This document shows positions 36,501 through 43,580 of a stretch of 64,000 bases of DNA, one piece after another (positions within the stretch are counted from its first letter, which is position 1; each line of letters starts with the position of its first letter). The position numbers were made by a program, and so were the translations under genes. The notes under the pieces were generated by a model that did not search any database, was not told the DNA's origin, and saw only the letters and a list, made by a program, of their open reading frames with translations. Origin of the DNA: Nepenthes gracilis (Eukaryota > Streptophyta > Magnoliopsida > Caryophyllales > Nepenthaceae); NCBI GenBank assembly GCA_033239525.1, contig BSYO01000022.1:15262923-15326922 (forward strand), read 5' to 3'.

Positions 36501-39500
36501 TCAAGAGCTTCAAAGAAGCCCCACATATTCATATGATTGTTTATGTTGTGATGCTATATATTGAATCTAAATTTTGGTCCAAGAGATTATGGAGTAGGCT
36601 CTTGAATCTTTTAATTCGATCCTACGCATTACAAATCAGAATAAGAGCTCAGAGATATAGACCAACTCTTTGATTTATTTTCCAATACTCAAGTTAATAA
36701 AGCATTGACCAAACTAAAATGTTTGAGATAGAAAGAGAGTAAAGAGGGCTTCTGAAGTGGAGTGCTCTGTGGCTTGGGATATTTCACGGGAAAAGGTTGT
36801 CTGAAGGACAACTCGTAACATTTTTATGTGCAGGTTCAAGTGTTGCGAGACTTGTATTTTAGCACGTGTTGAAGAGAGAGATGCGTGAGATCTCTCAATC
36901 TTCAGATCGTAGGATGGCTTGATTGTCCCATTTCAAGATGCTTTGATCAAACCGATTATAAGATCTTTGATTCGAAAATGCCCTTATTGTGTTAAGAAGC
37001 TTCGTATTCGTAGAGGTGTTGAGTTTTTCTGGGGTTGATTGAAAATCCCCCCATAATTTACCATTCAATCGGCTTCCTTCTAAGGAATTAGTATATTCAA
37101 GATTAATCGCCATGTCCATGAACATGACTTAGTGGGCAGTTCCAGACTGTTTTTCTAATTGGAGTTCTGATATTAGGTTATGTTCCATTACTTTTAGGAT
37201 CCAGTGGTGATGTTCATGAATGTGGGCTTATTGGGTAGTTCTGAATGGCTTGTTTGAAGATTATCGCTAACATGGCTCCTTCTCTAGTACCACCCCCTTT
37301 GACTAAATTAACAGCTATGCCCGTTGGTCACTTGGTGACTCGGTCATCGAGCTTATTGCTGAAGCCTTTCAATTTGACTAATTGTTGGCAGCCTGGTCCT
37401 CAAGACATGCTATTGACAACTCGGTCTTTGACAATTTGGATCCGTTATCTTGATCTCAACCCGAGGCCAGTCGGTTCAAGTTAGCTTGAATTCCATCTGG
37501 ACCCATCATGCTGTATTAGAATACTAACACCAATCCCTTACCCTCATATTAACCTGGCAGACTTCTTCCTTTTCTTTCCTATAAGAAATGGAAACTACAG
37601 AGGAAAAAAAAAATTAAATGGCTTTCGTTGCTGCCTGAGCTAGTGCCACACACTGTTTAGATGCTATCTAAACATCCTCATCCATAGATTGTCACCAAAA
37701 CTATTGATGGAGCAGATACACTGCTATTAAATGGATGTCTTGGGTTGCTGCCTGGGCTAGTGCCACACATTGTCTAGATGTCTGAACATCCTCATCTATA
37801 GATTGTCACCAAAACCACTATTGATGGTGCAGATACGTTGCTATTAAATGGCTGTCTTTGGTTACTGCCTGGGCTAGTGCCACACATTATCTAGATGTCT
37901 GAATATCCTCATCTATAGATTGTCACCAAAACCACTATTGATGCAGCGGATACATTGCTGTGATCTCTTTTCCATCAGAGGTCACATATTGCATCTTTGC
38001 AGCATTCTAATATAAATTTGACTAATAAGACATAAATTAAAAATCTCACACTACTACGCCACCTTGTGACTAATGCAATACCACCTTTTCCTGTTGCCAA
38101 ATTCAAACATCGTGGACCCCATCTATCTGCCATCCTCCCTATCAATGTAGTTGCAGTTACACAACTTGTCACGGCCCAGAACATGACCATTATATAAACA
38201 TGCAATTATCTGGATAAAGGCGTTGGACAATATAATACATCACACCGTACACGATTCTTCTATACATGTCCTGTAGATCGGCAATCACATATACCAAAAC
38301 AAATACATTACCAAGTATTATAAAAACGTCAACGTTGGTTTACACAATATCCTGTAAAAGTAATGAAAGCAGGGACAACCAATGTCTGTAAAAGTGTCCT
38401 CCCAAAATGCTCCATTACACCTCCACCTGTGCAATGCCAAGCCAGTACTCTTTCAAGGACAAGGAATGCAAAAGTGAGCTAGGTGCTCAACAAGAATTCA
38501 TATCATTAATGTCAATTGATATCGTGGCCTAGGATTACAATGAACATAAATGATCAAGCCAAATATAAGTTGCCAAAATAGTAACCAAAGATCATCCAAC
38601 TCTATTTAAATCATACCAATGTGTACCCTATTGTCAAGGGCATATCTTATGAGTCTCGGCCACTATTACACATTGTGGCCAAGGCGTAATATGTGTGTGT
38701 GTGTGTGTGTGCATATACACACAAAGGCCATCCAACTCTATTTAAATTATACCAATGTTGTCTCTATTGTCAAGAGCATATCTTACGAGTCTCAGCCACT
38801 ATTACCCCTTGTGACTGAGATGTAATATGCGTGTGTAAACCTATAACACTTGTTAGACATGTCATATTATAGGTTCCATGTATCTAAAGATCAAATATCA
38901 AATCCAGATATAAGATGCCAAATTAGTGGTTCAAATGGAAACAATCATGGACTCTATATCTACAGGCAAAATAAGGTATTGCAAATGACCCATAAGGTGA
39001 ATTTACATCAGGTAATAATATCAAATAGAATGCTCCTCAATACTAGGCCATTGTCCTGCATCTATGCCCTCAAGGACTAAAAACTACATGATGTGAATTC
39101 TGTCAACAAGGGAAGCAATTACTTACTCTAAACAAGAAGGGCTATTCGGCTATCATGAAAGTTCAATGCAGGGAATCAAAGCTTCACCATGACAATATCC
39201 AATGACTAAGGAATCATCAATATGTGATTGTTAGGAGCAAGTTTATTCTTGCTACAAATTGAACAGATGAACTCAATTTCCATTAAGTTATGCAAAAACT
39301 GAAAAATAGACGCCACCTATTTCATGAATGAAATAAGATGTAGCGAAAAAAAGGAAGGTGGATATCATTGAAAAAGATTTGGCTTGAAGTAAACGTGATA
39401 TTCTTTACTTGATTTTTCTTTTTCTCACTTTTCTCTTCTCTTTACCTCTTACCCCCACAAGGCTCCTCTCTGCTGAATCTTTGAAGTTACTAGACAACAA

Positions 39501-42049
39501 TGAAAAAGAAAGCACCTTAACTCCCTTATAAAGCTAATTTTCCTACAAAACTTGTCATGCTTGATGTGGCATTTAAGAATTGATCATCTCGCAAAATGTG
39601 AACCCACCAAGACATCCTGTAACATTTTTATTGGCCTCGTCATGTCAAGCACATGCCATTAAGATAAGAAAATTCAATTTATCCCCTTAAATGGCGGGCA
39701 AACATGGCCTAATAAAATCCTCCTAAAATTTCCGAAGTCCTACTAATGTTCCTCTCGGTCAACCTATAGTTCAATTAGGTACTTCCATTATTTTCAAGGT
39801 ACATAATTCTTATTATATCTTATATACATCCCTAAGATAGGACCATTCATTATAGATACCCAAATCAAGCAATTACAAACCCTAATCAAAGCATTAGTGA
39901 TGGGAATTAATCATCAGGTGAAACCCTAAGTGGTCCCCAAGAAATTTCAATCATGCAAATAATGAAACCATAATAACACATAATGAAACCTTAATAACAC
40001 ATATACCCGATCATTAGACATGAACATTACCAAAATCAAATCATGCATAGATCAAATTCTGGATATGAATGCAATGTAGTTCTTAACATGCTCTAAATGT
40101 ATCATAGTAATGTTTAAGCCAAAACCCTGGGGTATTACTCCACCTCCCTCAATTCTTCAAATCCTGTAGTTTCACATACTCCTTTGTTCCTTATTGCTCA
40201 TTTGGAGTTCAAACGCTCAAACCTTGCATTAAACTTGAAACTTGGAAGCTTTAGGTGAGGGCCAACCATTGGCATTTCTGAGGATCTGACATCCATTTTT
40301 TAAATGCTGGCTTCCCATTGTTCACGTGTCAGAAGTTGAATTGTGGTGAGCTGGAAATATGAAAAGGTTTGGGATGTGAAAAGTATTTAGGTGAGAAACA
40401 CTCTTAGAACTTTTGTTAACTTTAAGCTTCACTCTATTCTAATATACCCATATTGGGCACGAAAGAATTTAGACCACTACCAGCCTATGAAGCACGAACA
40501 CTGACGCGGGACACAATATAACACCGACACACTATTTTTTAAAAATTAAGAACGCGACACATTCGGAACATGTAAATTAAAAATGTAGTTTATAATTTTT
40601 ATAATTTATGAACACTACTTTTTATAATAGATTTGTGGGTTATTGCCTTTATTTATGATGAAGAAATTAAATTGTTGCTCCACGAAAGATCAGCTGTGTT
40701 ATCGCTTTATTTGTTTTACCTTCATATTCGTCTTTTCTTTCTCGAGTCAAGACTTTGTATTCTATGAAAATTTGGTAAATAAAAAGTATTATCTACTACG
40801 AAAGGAGTTTCTCTCTTGACTGTGAGATAATTTTGGGGAGTGGAGACTATTGATAGAAATAAAAAAGAAGGTACAATTTTAAATTTTTAAAATTATAAAA
40901 TAGCCTATATTTTTTAAAATTTATAAAATGGCTCACAGTTTTTAAAAAATCATTAAATTAGTTAATATATCCAAAATGTGTCGAGATGTGTCTAGAGCAT
41001 GTCCAAATTATGTTGGGATATGTCTGAAATGTGTCAGATAAAAAAAAAATGAATTAACACGTGTCGGAGTATGTCCCAACGTGTCTGGGGCATGTTGGTA
41101 TCTGATACGTGTTGGATATTGGCACTTTGAGTTCGAAAGAGTGTTCGTGCTTCTTAGCTATCTACTGAGAAAATCTGGAAAGAAGGGAATATATATATGT
41201 TTTTTTTTTTTTTGGGCCGGGGGTAATGAATTAGACTAGGAAGTTACAAGGAAGGGTGATCAAGGGAGATTCAAGTGTCTCAAACATAATAATACTTTAG
41301 ATTAAATAGTGACATATCCAAAGTAGTGCCAATTATGGAGGTATTAAGTGGATGAATTATACTATAGGAAGTTATGAGGAATGGTGATAAAAAGAGATCA
41401 AGCGAGATAAAAGTGTCTCTAAAAAATAATAATAATAATAATTTAGATTAATGTCAGACAAGTAGTAGATGGAAGCTGTCTATCATTGTTGAGGAGGATG
41501 ATGGATTTAAGGAACAGAATAAAAGGACCTATCTTAGGTGTAGATGAACACAGATAAGGCACATAATGTAGTTCCTAAACCACTGTTGAAGATTTTTGAG
41601 AAAGGTAGTAAAACAAGGATTTGATGATGTTTTAACTTCCAAAGGAGATTGCCTTCAATTAGAATGGCAGGAGAAGATTCCATAGGACTCGTGGCAGTCT
41701 TCAAGATGTTTAGATGTTGTTAGCTCATAACCTACCGGTTGCTGCTATTGCTGAGCTATAACTCCTCACTATGGTGCTGCATGCAGCATGATATCTAGTT
41801 ATGTTTGTTTACTGGGTTCAGCATGAAATCATGAATAAGCTTACTGAGGAGAGGGATTGTGCCTAGTTCATTTCTCTGATCTTAAACTAGCTGCAAGTAG
41901 ATAACATGATTTAAGCATCCAGCTTAAGCTGATTCAAATTTCTAACATTATATGTATATATATTTTCTCCGACGTACTCTTTGCAGATAACTGAGATTCT
42001 AAAGCTAGTGAAGAGAGAATTGAGTGGTGCCTCTGCCAAGGCAGTATAA
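1027..42049 (+). CDS. WAP: WPP domain-associated protein (WAP), four-exon gene
   Basis: Spliced CDS: 1027-3146, 19421-19547, 26752-26853, 41987-42049; 2412 nt, 803 residues, TAA at 42047-42049. The family is long plant coiled-coil proteins that bind the WPP domain of MAF1-type nuclear-envelope proteins (tomato WAP; Arabidopsis 'myosin heavy chain-like' At2g34730). Visible features: an N-terminal low-complexity part with a 33-residue duplication, a conserved stretch near residues 80-110 ([25 protein letters not shown]), heptad-rich coiled coil in about 105-145, 270-400 and 520-690, and the conserved C-terminus [18 protein letters not shown] ... [20 protein letters not shown] ... [23 protein letters not shown]. 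Every junction is GT..AG and keeps frame (phases 2, 0, 0). Length matches the family as I remember it. No transmembrane segment is evident. Identity rests on recalled family sequence, not a search. Confidence 0.92.
1060..1257 (+). repeat. WAP: 99-bp in-frame tandem duplication in WAP exon 1
   Basis: Two adjacent 99-bp units (1060-1158, 1159-1257) encode residues 12-44 and 45-77. They share IR.(T/N)A.G.GA...FQLS and a following acidic segment. Similarity is clear at DNA level (ATTCGG.AAA.TGCTG, TTTTCAACTAAGCA), so it is a true duplication that kept the frame. It lies outside the coiled coil. Confidence 0.8.
3147..4028. other. Unassigned start of intron 1
   Basis: Plain AT-rich intron sequence with one T12/G-rich patch at about 3281-3310. 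No gene or repeat family is recognised. Confidence 0.6.
4514..4747 (-). pseudogene. hAT transposase C-terminal dimerisation region, broken
   Basis: The minus-strand frame carries [32 protein letters not shown] sequence, here split as [14 protein letters not shown] and [14 protein letters not shown]. It corresponds to the hAT consensus LARDIL.IPVSTVASESAFSTGGRVLD. A stop follows directly. The rest of the transposase (5' portion, towards 6800) is too decayed to read. In a working hAT this region mediates dimerisation in the nucleus; this copy cannot. Confidence 0.8.
5187..5292. repeat. Perfect 53-bp tandem duplication inside hAT copy 1
   Basis: Units 5187-5239 and 5240-5292 appear identical (TCATTATGAGACAATG ... 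GGCTCAATAG). The homologous place in hAT copy 2 (about 28115-28170) has one unit only, so the duplication is specific to copy 1 and recent relative to the divergence of the two copies. Confidence 0.9.
6866..7115. other. Unassigned intron 1 spacer
   Basis: AT-rich sequence between hAT copy 1 and the tandem duplication; nothing recognised. Confidence 0.6.
7116..7445. repeat. Imperfect 168-bp tandem duplication
   Basis: Unit 1 is 7116-7283 and unit 2 is 7284 to about 7445. Both begin ATTCATCCACTTA and contain GGGGAAAGAACTGC and AATTACAACTACACAATGGC. The units have diverged moderately. The sequence resembles a long terminal repeat segment, but no partner LTR was found. Confidence 0.8.
7446..8557 (-). 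mobile_element. Possible retroelement 3' end remnant
   Basis: At 8003-8045 the minus strand reads CTTGAGGACAAGGATGATTTGGAGG-like sequence followed by a TGTCACAGAG motif, as found near the pol end and LTR start of plant Ty3 elements. 8090-8300 is a loose array of ATCAG/CAGTA words. No coding domain is readable, so the call is tentative. Confidence 0.35.
8799..9460 (-). pseudogene. Acidic Asp/Ser-rich ORF remnant of unknown origin
   Basis: Read on the minus strand, 9460 down to 8799 gives about 220 residues that are nearly continuous: a hydrophobic start ([20 protein letters not shown]), then a strongly acidic part ([20 protein letters not shown]), then a less acidic end ([20 protein letters not shown]). 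One frameshift in an A/T run near 9333 and one in-frame TAA near 9092 break it. Further minus-strand coding-like sequence ([11 protein letters not shown]...) continues at 8797-8558 in another frame. I do not recognise the family. It could be a captured host-gene fragment in intron 1 or a poorly conserved retroelement ORF. Confidence 0.45.
9461..11558. other. Unassigned intron 1 sequence
   Basis: There are no convincing coding domains. 10620-10980 has a TTTATATATTGG motif and GTGCAC/ATGTGCAC-rich DNA that could be part of an LTR, but no matching second copy or TG..CA boundaries could be set. Confidence 0.5.
11759..11942. repeat. Imperfect tandem duplication in LINE 5' part
   Basis: Units of about 80 bp start at 11759 and 11867. 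Each contains TTCAATCCCCAAAGGGAAAG and GGTAGCAAAG. The spacing is 108 bp. It lies upstream of the endonuclease, in the probable ORF1/ORF2 junction region. Confidence 0.75.
12883..13641 (+). pseudogene. L1 ORF2 linker and RT start, longest open piece
   Basis: A 252-codon frame. Its first 40 residues match the conserved LINE segment between endonuclease and RT ([25 protein letters not shown]). The RT finger/palm motifs are read only after shifting frame near 13420, so the last part of the open frame is not the true protein. It is nonfunctional. Confidence 0.75.
15651..16595. other. Unassigned intron 1 spacer
   Basis: No domain is recognised. 16440-16595 may be the untranslated or N-terminal part of the gag remnant that follows. 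Confidence 0.5.
16596..17110 (+). pseudogene. Ty3 (chromovirus-like) gag remnant
   Basis: The frame at 16596 reads [20 protein letters not shown] then [21 protein letters not shown], stop, [12 protein letters not shown], stop. Later pieces are [18 protein letters not shown] and MSG.RQSIN-like. This matches the retrotransposon gag capsid core (GKLDP..Y..WL...E.YF, WW, L...Y.P.DY). Several stops and frameshifts are present. No LTR or pol belonging to it was found nearby. Confidence 0.75.
17190..18540 (-). mobile_element. Ty1/copia remnant (RT, RNase H, start of 3' LTR)
   Basis: Reading the minus strand from 18540, the RT palm has [15 protein letters not shown], where YVDD has become YVND. The connection includes FLRIEV. 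RNase H end pieces include [19 protein letters not shown] and [10 protein letters not shown]. An LTR-like start TGTTAGAATATATTTTAGG follows (17346 downwards). Stops interrupt all parts. The 5' half is absent. It is antisense to WAP. Confidence 0.8.
18665..18808. repeat. 71-73 bp imperfect tandem duplication
   Basis: Units 18665-18735 and 18736-18808 both begin TCAGCATCTGC and end with CCACCCAACAAGATATGGC. Confidence 0.85.
18809..19420. other. End of intron 1 with a TG microsatellite
   Basis: Unassigned sequence. A (TG)n run lies at about 19003-19031. It closes with the polypyrimidine tract and CAG acceptor of exon 2. Confidence 0.7.
19421..19547 (+). CDS. WAP: WAP exon 2 (residues 707-749)
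   Basis: 127 nt completing Arg707 and encoding [20 protein letters not shown] and [20 protein letters not shown], then AE. This is the most recognisable WAP block. The donor GAG|GTATAT is at 19548. The phase is 2 in and 0 out. Confidence 0.92.
21292..21545. repeat. About 250-bp TATG/TATATG microsatellite inside RTE
   Basis: Interrupted (TATG)n and (TATATG)n. It separates LYAKLGR from ELIRTREN in the RTE protein, exactly where intact RTEs have a short DIYRLA..RERKTRDL linker. Open frames through it (repeating [12 protein letters not shown]) are artefacts. Confidence 0.95.
22585..22713. repeat. 63-66 bp tandem duplication in RTE 3' coding region
   Basis: Units 22585-22650 and 22651-22713 each have CATAGG-TTGATGTTC and GGAAAAATGTAT. 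The unit encodes the [14 protein letters not shown] segment, which occurs once in normal RTEs. Confidence 0.8.
23079..25638 (-). mobile_element. Solo LTR of a chromovirus-like Ty3 element (2,560 bp)
   Basis: The termini on the + strand are TGACACCCCGAACCC and CCGGGGTGTTACA, the usual TGTAACACCCC..GGGGTGTCA ends read in reverse. A GTGAGCGAGACACTCAACAAG motif (split GTGAGCGAGACAC/TCAACAAGTAA) at about 23416-23440 is common in these LTRs. A minus-strand TATA (TTATAAATAG) is near 25050. RTE sequence lies on both sides, so it inserted into the RTE. A clean 5-bp target duplication is not seen (TGGTG versus CACGG). No internal domain. Confidence 0.8.
25731..26751. other. Unassigned end of intron 2
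   Basis: AT-rich; no domain or repeat family recognised. It ends with the exon 3 acceptor. Confidence 0.6.
26752..26853 (+). CDS. WAP: WAP exon 3 (residues 750-783)
   Basis: 102 nt, 34 codons: [20 protein letters not shown] then [14 protein letters not shown]. Acceptor TTCAG|GTG, donor GGG|GTAAGT (consensus). Phase 0 at both ends. Confidence 0.92.
26983..28682 (-). mobile_element. hAT transposon copy 2, truncated by Tat element A
   Basis: Starts TAGAGGTGTTTAATGGGCC followed by GGCACGGCACAGCACAG-type sub-terminal repeats. From about 27165 it matches hAT copy 1 (4205-5810) in order and orientation. The minus strand retains [14 protein letters not shown] (27510-27440), the decayed SAF.TGGRVLD motif. 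Homology stops at 28682, the exact edge of the Tat LTR, and the right half is not found beyond that element. Confidence 0.8.
28683..29956 (-). repeat. Left (3') LTR of Tat element A, 1,274 bp
   Basis: Begins TGATGCGTCACTGG and ends GGACCCATCA on the + strand. Matches the right LTR apart from a large minisatellite expansion at 28965-29485. Confidence 0.85.
28965..29485. repeat. About 50-bp minisatellite, ten units, in left LTR A
   Basis: GGCTTATGAGATGGAGGATT (or variant) recurs at about 29013, 29062, 29112, 29162, 29211, 29261, 29310, 29358, 29429 and 29475. The units share GAGCTC..GGGTGCGC.CGGCCAGGGGG. The right LTR has only about one unit (35530-35585). Confidence 0.9.
31733..32400 (+). pseudogene. 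Antisense extra ORF (aORF) of Tat element A, apparently intron-containing
   Basis: The plus-strand frame (opposite to the element) reads [20 protein letters not shown] then an acidic segment to SSCQ at 31933. A 91-bp intron fits well: CAA|GTACGT at 31934 and TTTCTTTGTCAG ending at 32024. Splicing continues in frame with [20 protein letters not shown] and a coiled coil ([28 protein letters not shown]). Two in-frame stops (TAA at about 32183, TAG at about 32337) break it. Antisense ORFs between pol and the 3' LTR are known in Tat elements. The coiled coil resembles the aORF of element B (about 47970-48140). Its role is unknown. Confidence 0.6.
33178..33405. repeat. 44-bp minisatellite, five units, in Tat element A
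   Basis: TTTGACCG recurs at 33185, 33229, 33272 and 33317, with TTCAATCG at 33361. The units share GAGGTTCAAATTTGACCG and CTCTGGGCC.CTC. It lies downstream of the aORF in the internal region. Confidence 0.85.
35214..35238 (-). other. Primer-binding-site region of Tat element A
   Basis: Directly inside the 5' LTR the minus strand reads TTGGCGCGATCTGTGGGAAG. The same position in elements B and D has related sequence (TTAGCGTTGTTTGTGGGAAC and TTGGCGTCGTTTGTGAAAAG). The shared motif marks the start of reverse transcription. I do not assign the primer tRNA. Confidence 0.6.
35239..35957 (-). repeat. Right (5') LTR of Tat element A, outer end lost
   Basis: Begins TGATGTGTCCCTAG and follows the left LTR to GGAGGAGCTTTCGACG. 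The last roughly 70 bp (through GGACCCATCA) are missing. One minisatellite unit only. Confidence 0.8.
35958..36548. other. Unassigned spacer
   Basis: No resemblance to the lost half of hAT copy 2 was seen, and no domain is recognised. Confidence 0.5.
36549..37508 (-). mobile_element. Tat-family solo LTR C (960 bp)
   Basis: Starts TGATGCTATATATTG and ends GGACCCATCA like LTRs A and F. Shares AATC..ACGCATTACAAATCAG and ACTCAAGTTAATAAAGC-type segments with them. Flanked by TGTTG (36544-36548) and TGCTG (37509-37513), a 5-bp target duplication with one transition. No internal region. Confidence 0.75.
37613..37960. repeat. Three tandem copies of a 113-118 bp unit
   Basis: Units 37613-37725, 37726-37842 and 37843-37960. 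Each contains ATTAAATGG, CTAGTGCCACACA, ATCCTCATC.ATAGATTGTC and a CCAAAAC end. Copies 2 and 3 are closer to each other. Not part of a recognised element. Confidence 0.9.
38167..40142 (-). mobile_element. Second chromovirus-like LTR, probably solo
   Basis: The ends are TGTCACGGCCCAGAAC and CCCTGGGGTATTACTCCA, resembling the LTR in intron 2. It shares AAAAGTGAGC.AG.TGCTCAACAAG at about 38470. A minus-strand TATA (CTTTATAAGG) is near 39527. Target duplication not seen (CAACT versus CCTCC), so the ends are approximate. Confidence 0.6.
38594..38838. repeat. About 130-bp tandem duplication with a TG run
   Basis: Units starting at about 38594 and 38727 share CATCCAACTCTATTTAAAT, GAGTCTC.GCCACTATTAC and TAATATG.GTGTG. 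The first carries an expanded (TG)n at about 38690-38711. Confidence 0.85.
40143..40488. other. Unassigned intron 3 spacer
   Basis: Nothing recognised. Confidence 0.5.
40489..41153. mobile_element. Non-coding TIR element (MITE-like), 665 bp
   Basis: Perfect 14-bp terminal inverted repeat GAAGCACGAACACT (40489-40502 and, inverted, 41140-41153). The interior is AT-rich with GTGTC/ATGTCC word repeats near the right end and a CGACAC match near both ends. No coding capacity. The flanks CAGCCTAT and TTAGCTAT are similar but not a clean target duplication, so superfamily (MULE or hAT) is undecided. Confidence 0.75.
41228..41450. repeat. Diverged tandem duplication before exon 4
   Basis: Units from about 41228 and about 41354 share ATGAATTA.ACTA.GGAAGTTA, GGTGAT.A and AAGTGTCTC followed by AATAATA...TTTAGATTA. 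Otherwise 41154-41986 holds no recognised feature apart from a T-run at about 41200. Confidence 0.75.
41987..42049 (+). CDS. WAP: WAP exon 4 (residues 784-803, stop)
   Basis: 63 nt: [20 protein letters not shown] then TAA. This is the expected C-terminus, continuing EHYPG from exon 3. Acceptor TTTGCAG|ATA. Confidence 0.92.
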   Translation: MTEILKLVKRELSGASAKAV

Positions 42050-42640
42050 AAGGATATGGGGACTGGGTATGCTTCTGAGTGTTGCTCACATAGAATGCAT
42101 CATTTTCAAGACTAGAGGATGTGTTTTTTTAATTCATTTACTGTTGCAATCTTAAGTAAGAAACCATTCGCCTGCAGTGGCCAGGAAAATGTGAGAAGCT
42201 GCTGGAATGGCCGTGAAGAATCCGCGCATCCATTTCTGATTGTTGCTGCTACTGCTTTCTATGTAGAAGTGGGCCTTTATCAGCCGAGTTACTCAATGGG
42301 GGCCTCACAAGTAATGGTATAATGATAATAATATGTCGTGGTGGGTGGGCCACAAGCCGTGTGCTTAGTGTTGATGGATTTAGCTTGAAAGAAAGGGCGG
42401 ACAATTATTATTCATAGGTTCGTTTCTATGGTACTGAATGTAAATCGATAAATGTTTGCCTACAACTGCTCATAGAGGGCATGCCCAATTTTTTGTGAAT
42501 GTGGATAGGTTTATCTAATGAGAAAATAGAGTTTTGAGCCTGTAATTGTCTTTGAATCCAAAATGGCTGTGATGTAAATATTCTTGGGGTTTAATATGAT
42601 GTAGCCATGTTGGTATTGTAAAATGAAATAGAACAGTCAA
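42050..42640 (+). other. WAP: Probable 3' UTR of WAP
   Basis: Non-coding sequence of moderate GC after the stop. No canonical AATAAA was seen; variants such as AATGTAAAT near 42440 and AATGAAAT near 42624 could direct cleavage. The end point is a guess. Confidence 0.4.
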
Positions 42641-42854
42641 GGTTCCGTTTGTTTACCCAGAAATAATTGTCAAATTGATTTTTTTAAAAAATATATCTTC
42701 ATATAAAATATTCATCACATTTTACATGAAAAATATTCTTAAACAAAAATAATTTCTCCTTGTAATATTTTTTGACTTTTAGCTTGTACATGAAAATTTA
42801 AATTGTTATACCATTAATCATGATATCTAAAGTTATTAATGGTGGTAATATTTT
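42641..42854. other. AT-rich downstream spacer
   Basis: GGTTCCGTTTGTTTACCCAG at 42640 looks like the end of a common plant MITE, but the partner end is not found. The last five bases, ATTTT, are the target duplication of element B. Confidence 0.4.
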
Positions 42855-43580
42855 TGATGCATCTTGTCGATTTAAATTGTCATATAAATTAGGGAGTCAG
42901 GTCATTCTTTCTGATGATCCGAGTAGCAGCGAGTTCGATTTTCATGATTGTAAATCTTTATCTATGCACCACAACGAATTAAATGAGAGGTAAGAGGTAT
43001 ACAGAAGTTGCTTATTGATATATCCCTTGACACTTAAGTCAATAATCTTCCTAAAGAGATAGAAAGATATGGAAAGAAAATAAGTGTTGAAATTAAAAGA
43101 GGATGAGAACGAGTATGATTTGGAAGGACGTGGTTCCACTCGAGTGTGCTCGTTACTTGAGTATTTTTCTTTTGTGAATCTCTCTCCCCTTTTCGCTTGA
43201 TTTGGGAAGAGTTAAATTTATAGTCGGGTTTTTAACTATCTAGTAAGTTCTAGAATCATTGTCTATGCTAAAAGGCGTTTTAAGATTGCTATTGAGAGGT
43301 GTTACTCTTGGAATATAACCGTCTTTTAATTTAATGAGAAAACCGTCTGGTTTTTAATGTGGCAACATTTGAACTATTTCTAGATCGAGTCATTTATTGA
43401 GGTATTATTATTACTCGATTGATAGTAATTGTTCGTCAGGATTGGATGCCCCATTTAATACTCTGTAGAGCTGTTGCTCGGTTAACTCATTTGGTTTAAT
43501 GCTTCCTTGTTTGGGCTGTTAACGCTTAGGCCTTGTTCCAGTTTTAAGTTGGGCCAATTTATTTTGAGTCATACCTAACA
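42855..43580 (-). repeat. Left (3') LTR of Tat element B, 726 bp
   Basis: TGATGCATCTTGTCG ... ATACCTAACA. Minus-strand TATA (CTATAAATTT) at 43213-43223. Confidence 0.9.

Larger units (their letters stand above)
26854..41986 (+). other. WAP: WAP intron 3 (15,133 bp)
   Basis: The donor is GTAAGT at 26854, and the acceptor is TACTCTTTGCAG ending at 41986. It contains hAT copy 2, Tat element A, two further LTRs, a triplicated 113-117 bp repeat and a TIR element. Confidence 0.9.

Noticed and set aside
35958..36548. Second half of hAT copy 2 beyond Tat element A
   Set aside because: Comparison with hAT copy 1 after 5815 shows no matching blocks.
40480..41162. A 9-bp MULE target duplication around the TIR element
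   Set aside because: CCAGCCTAT and TTAGCTATC do not align well enough to assign a superfamily.
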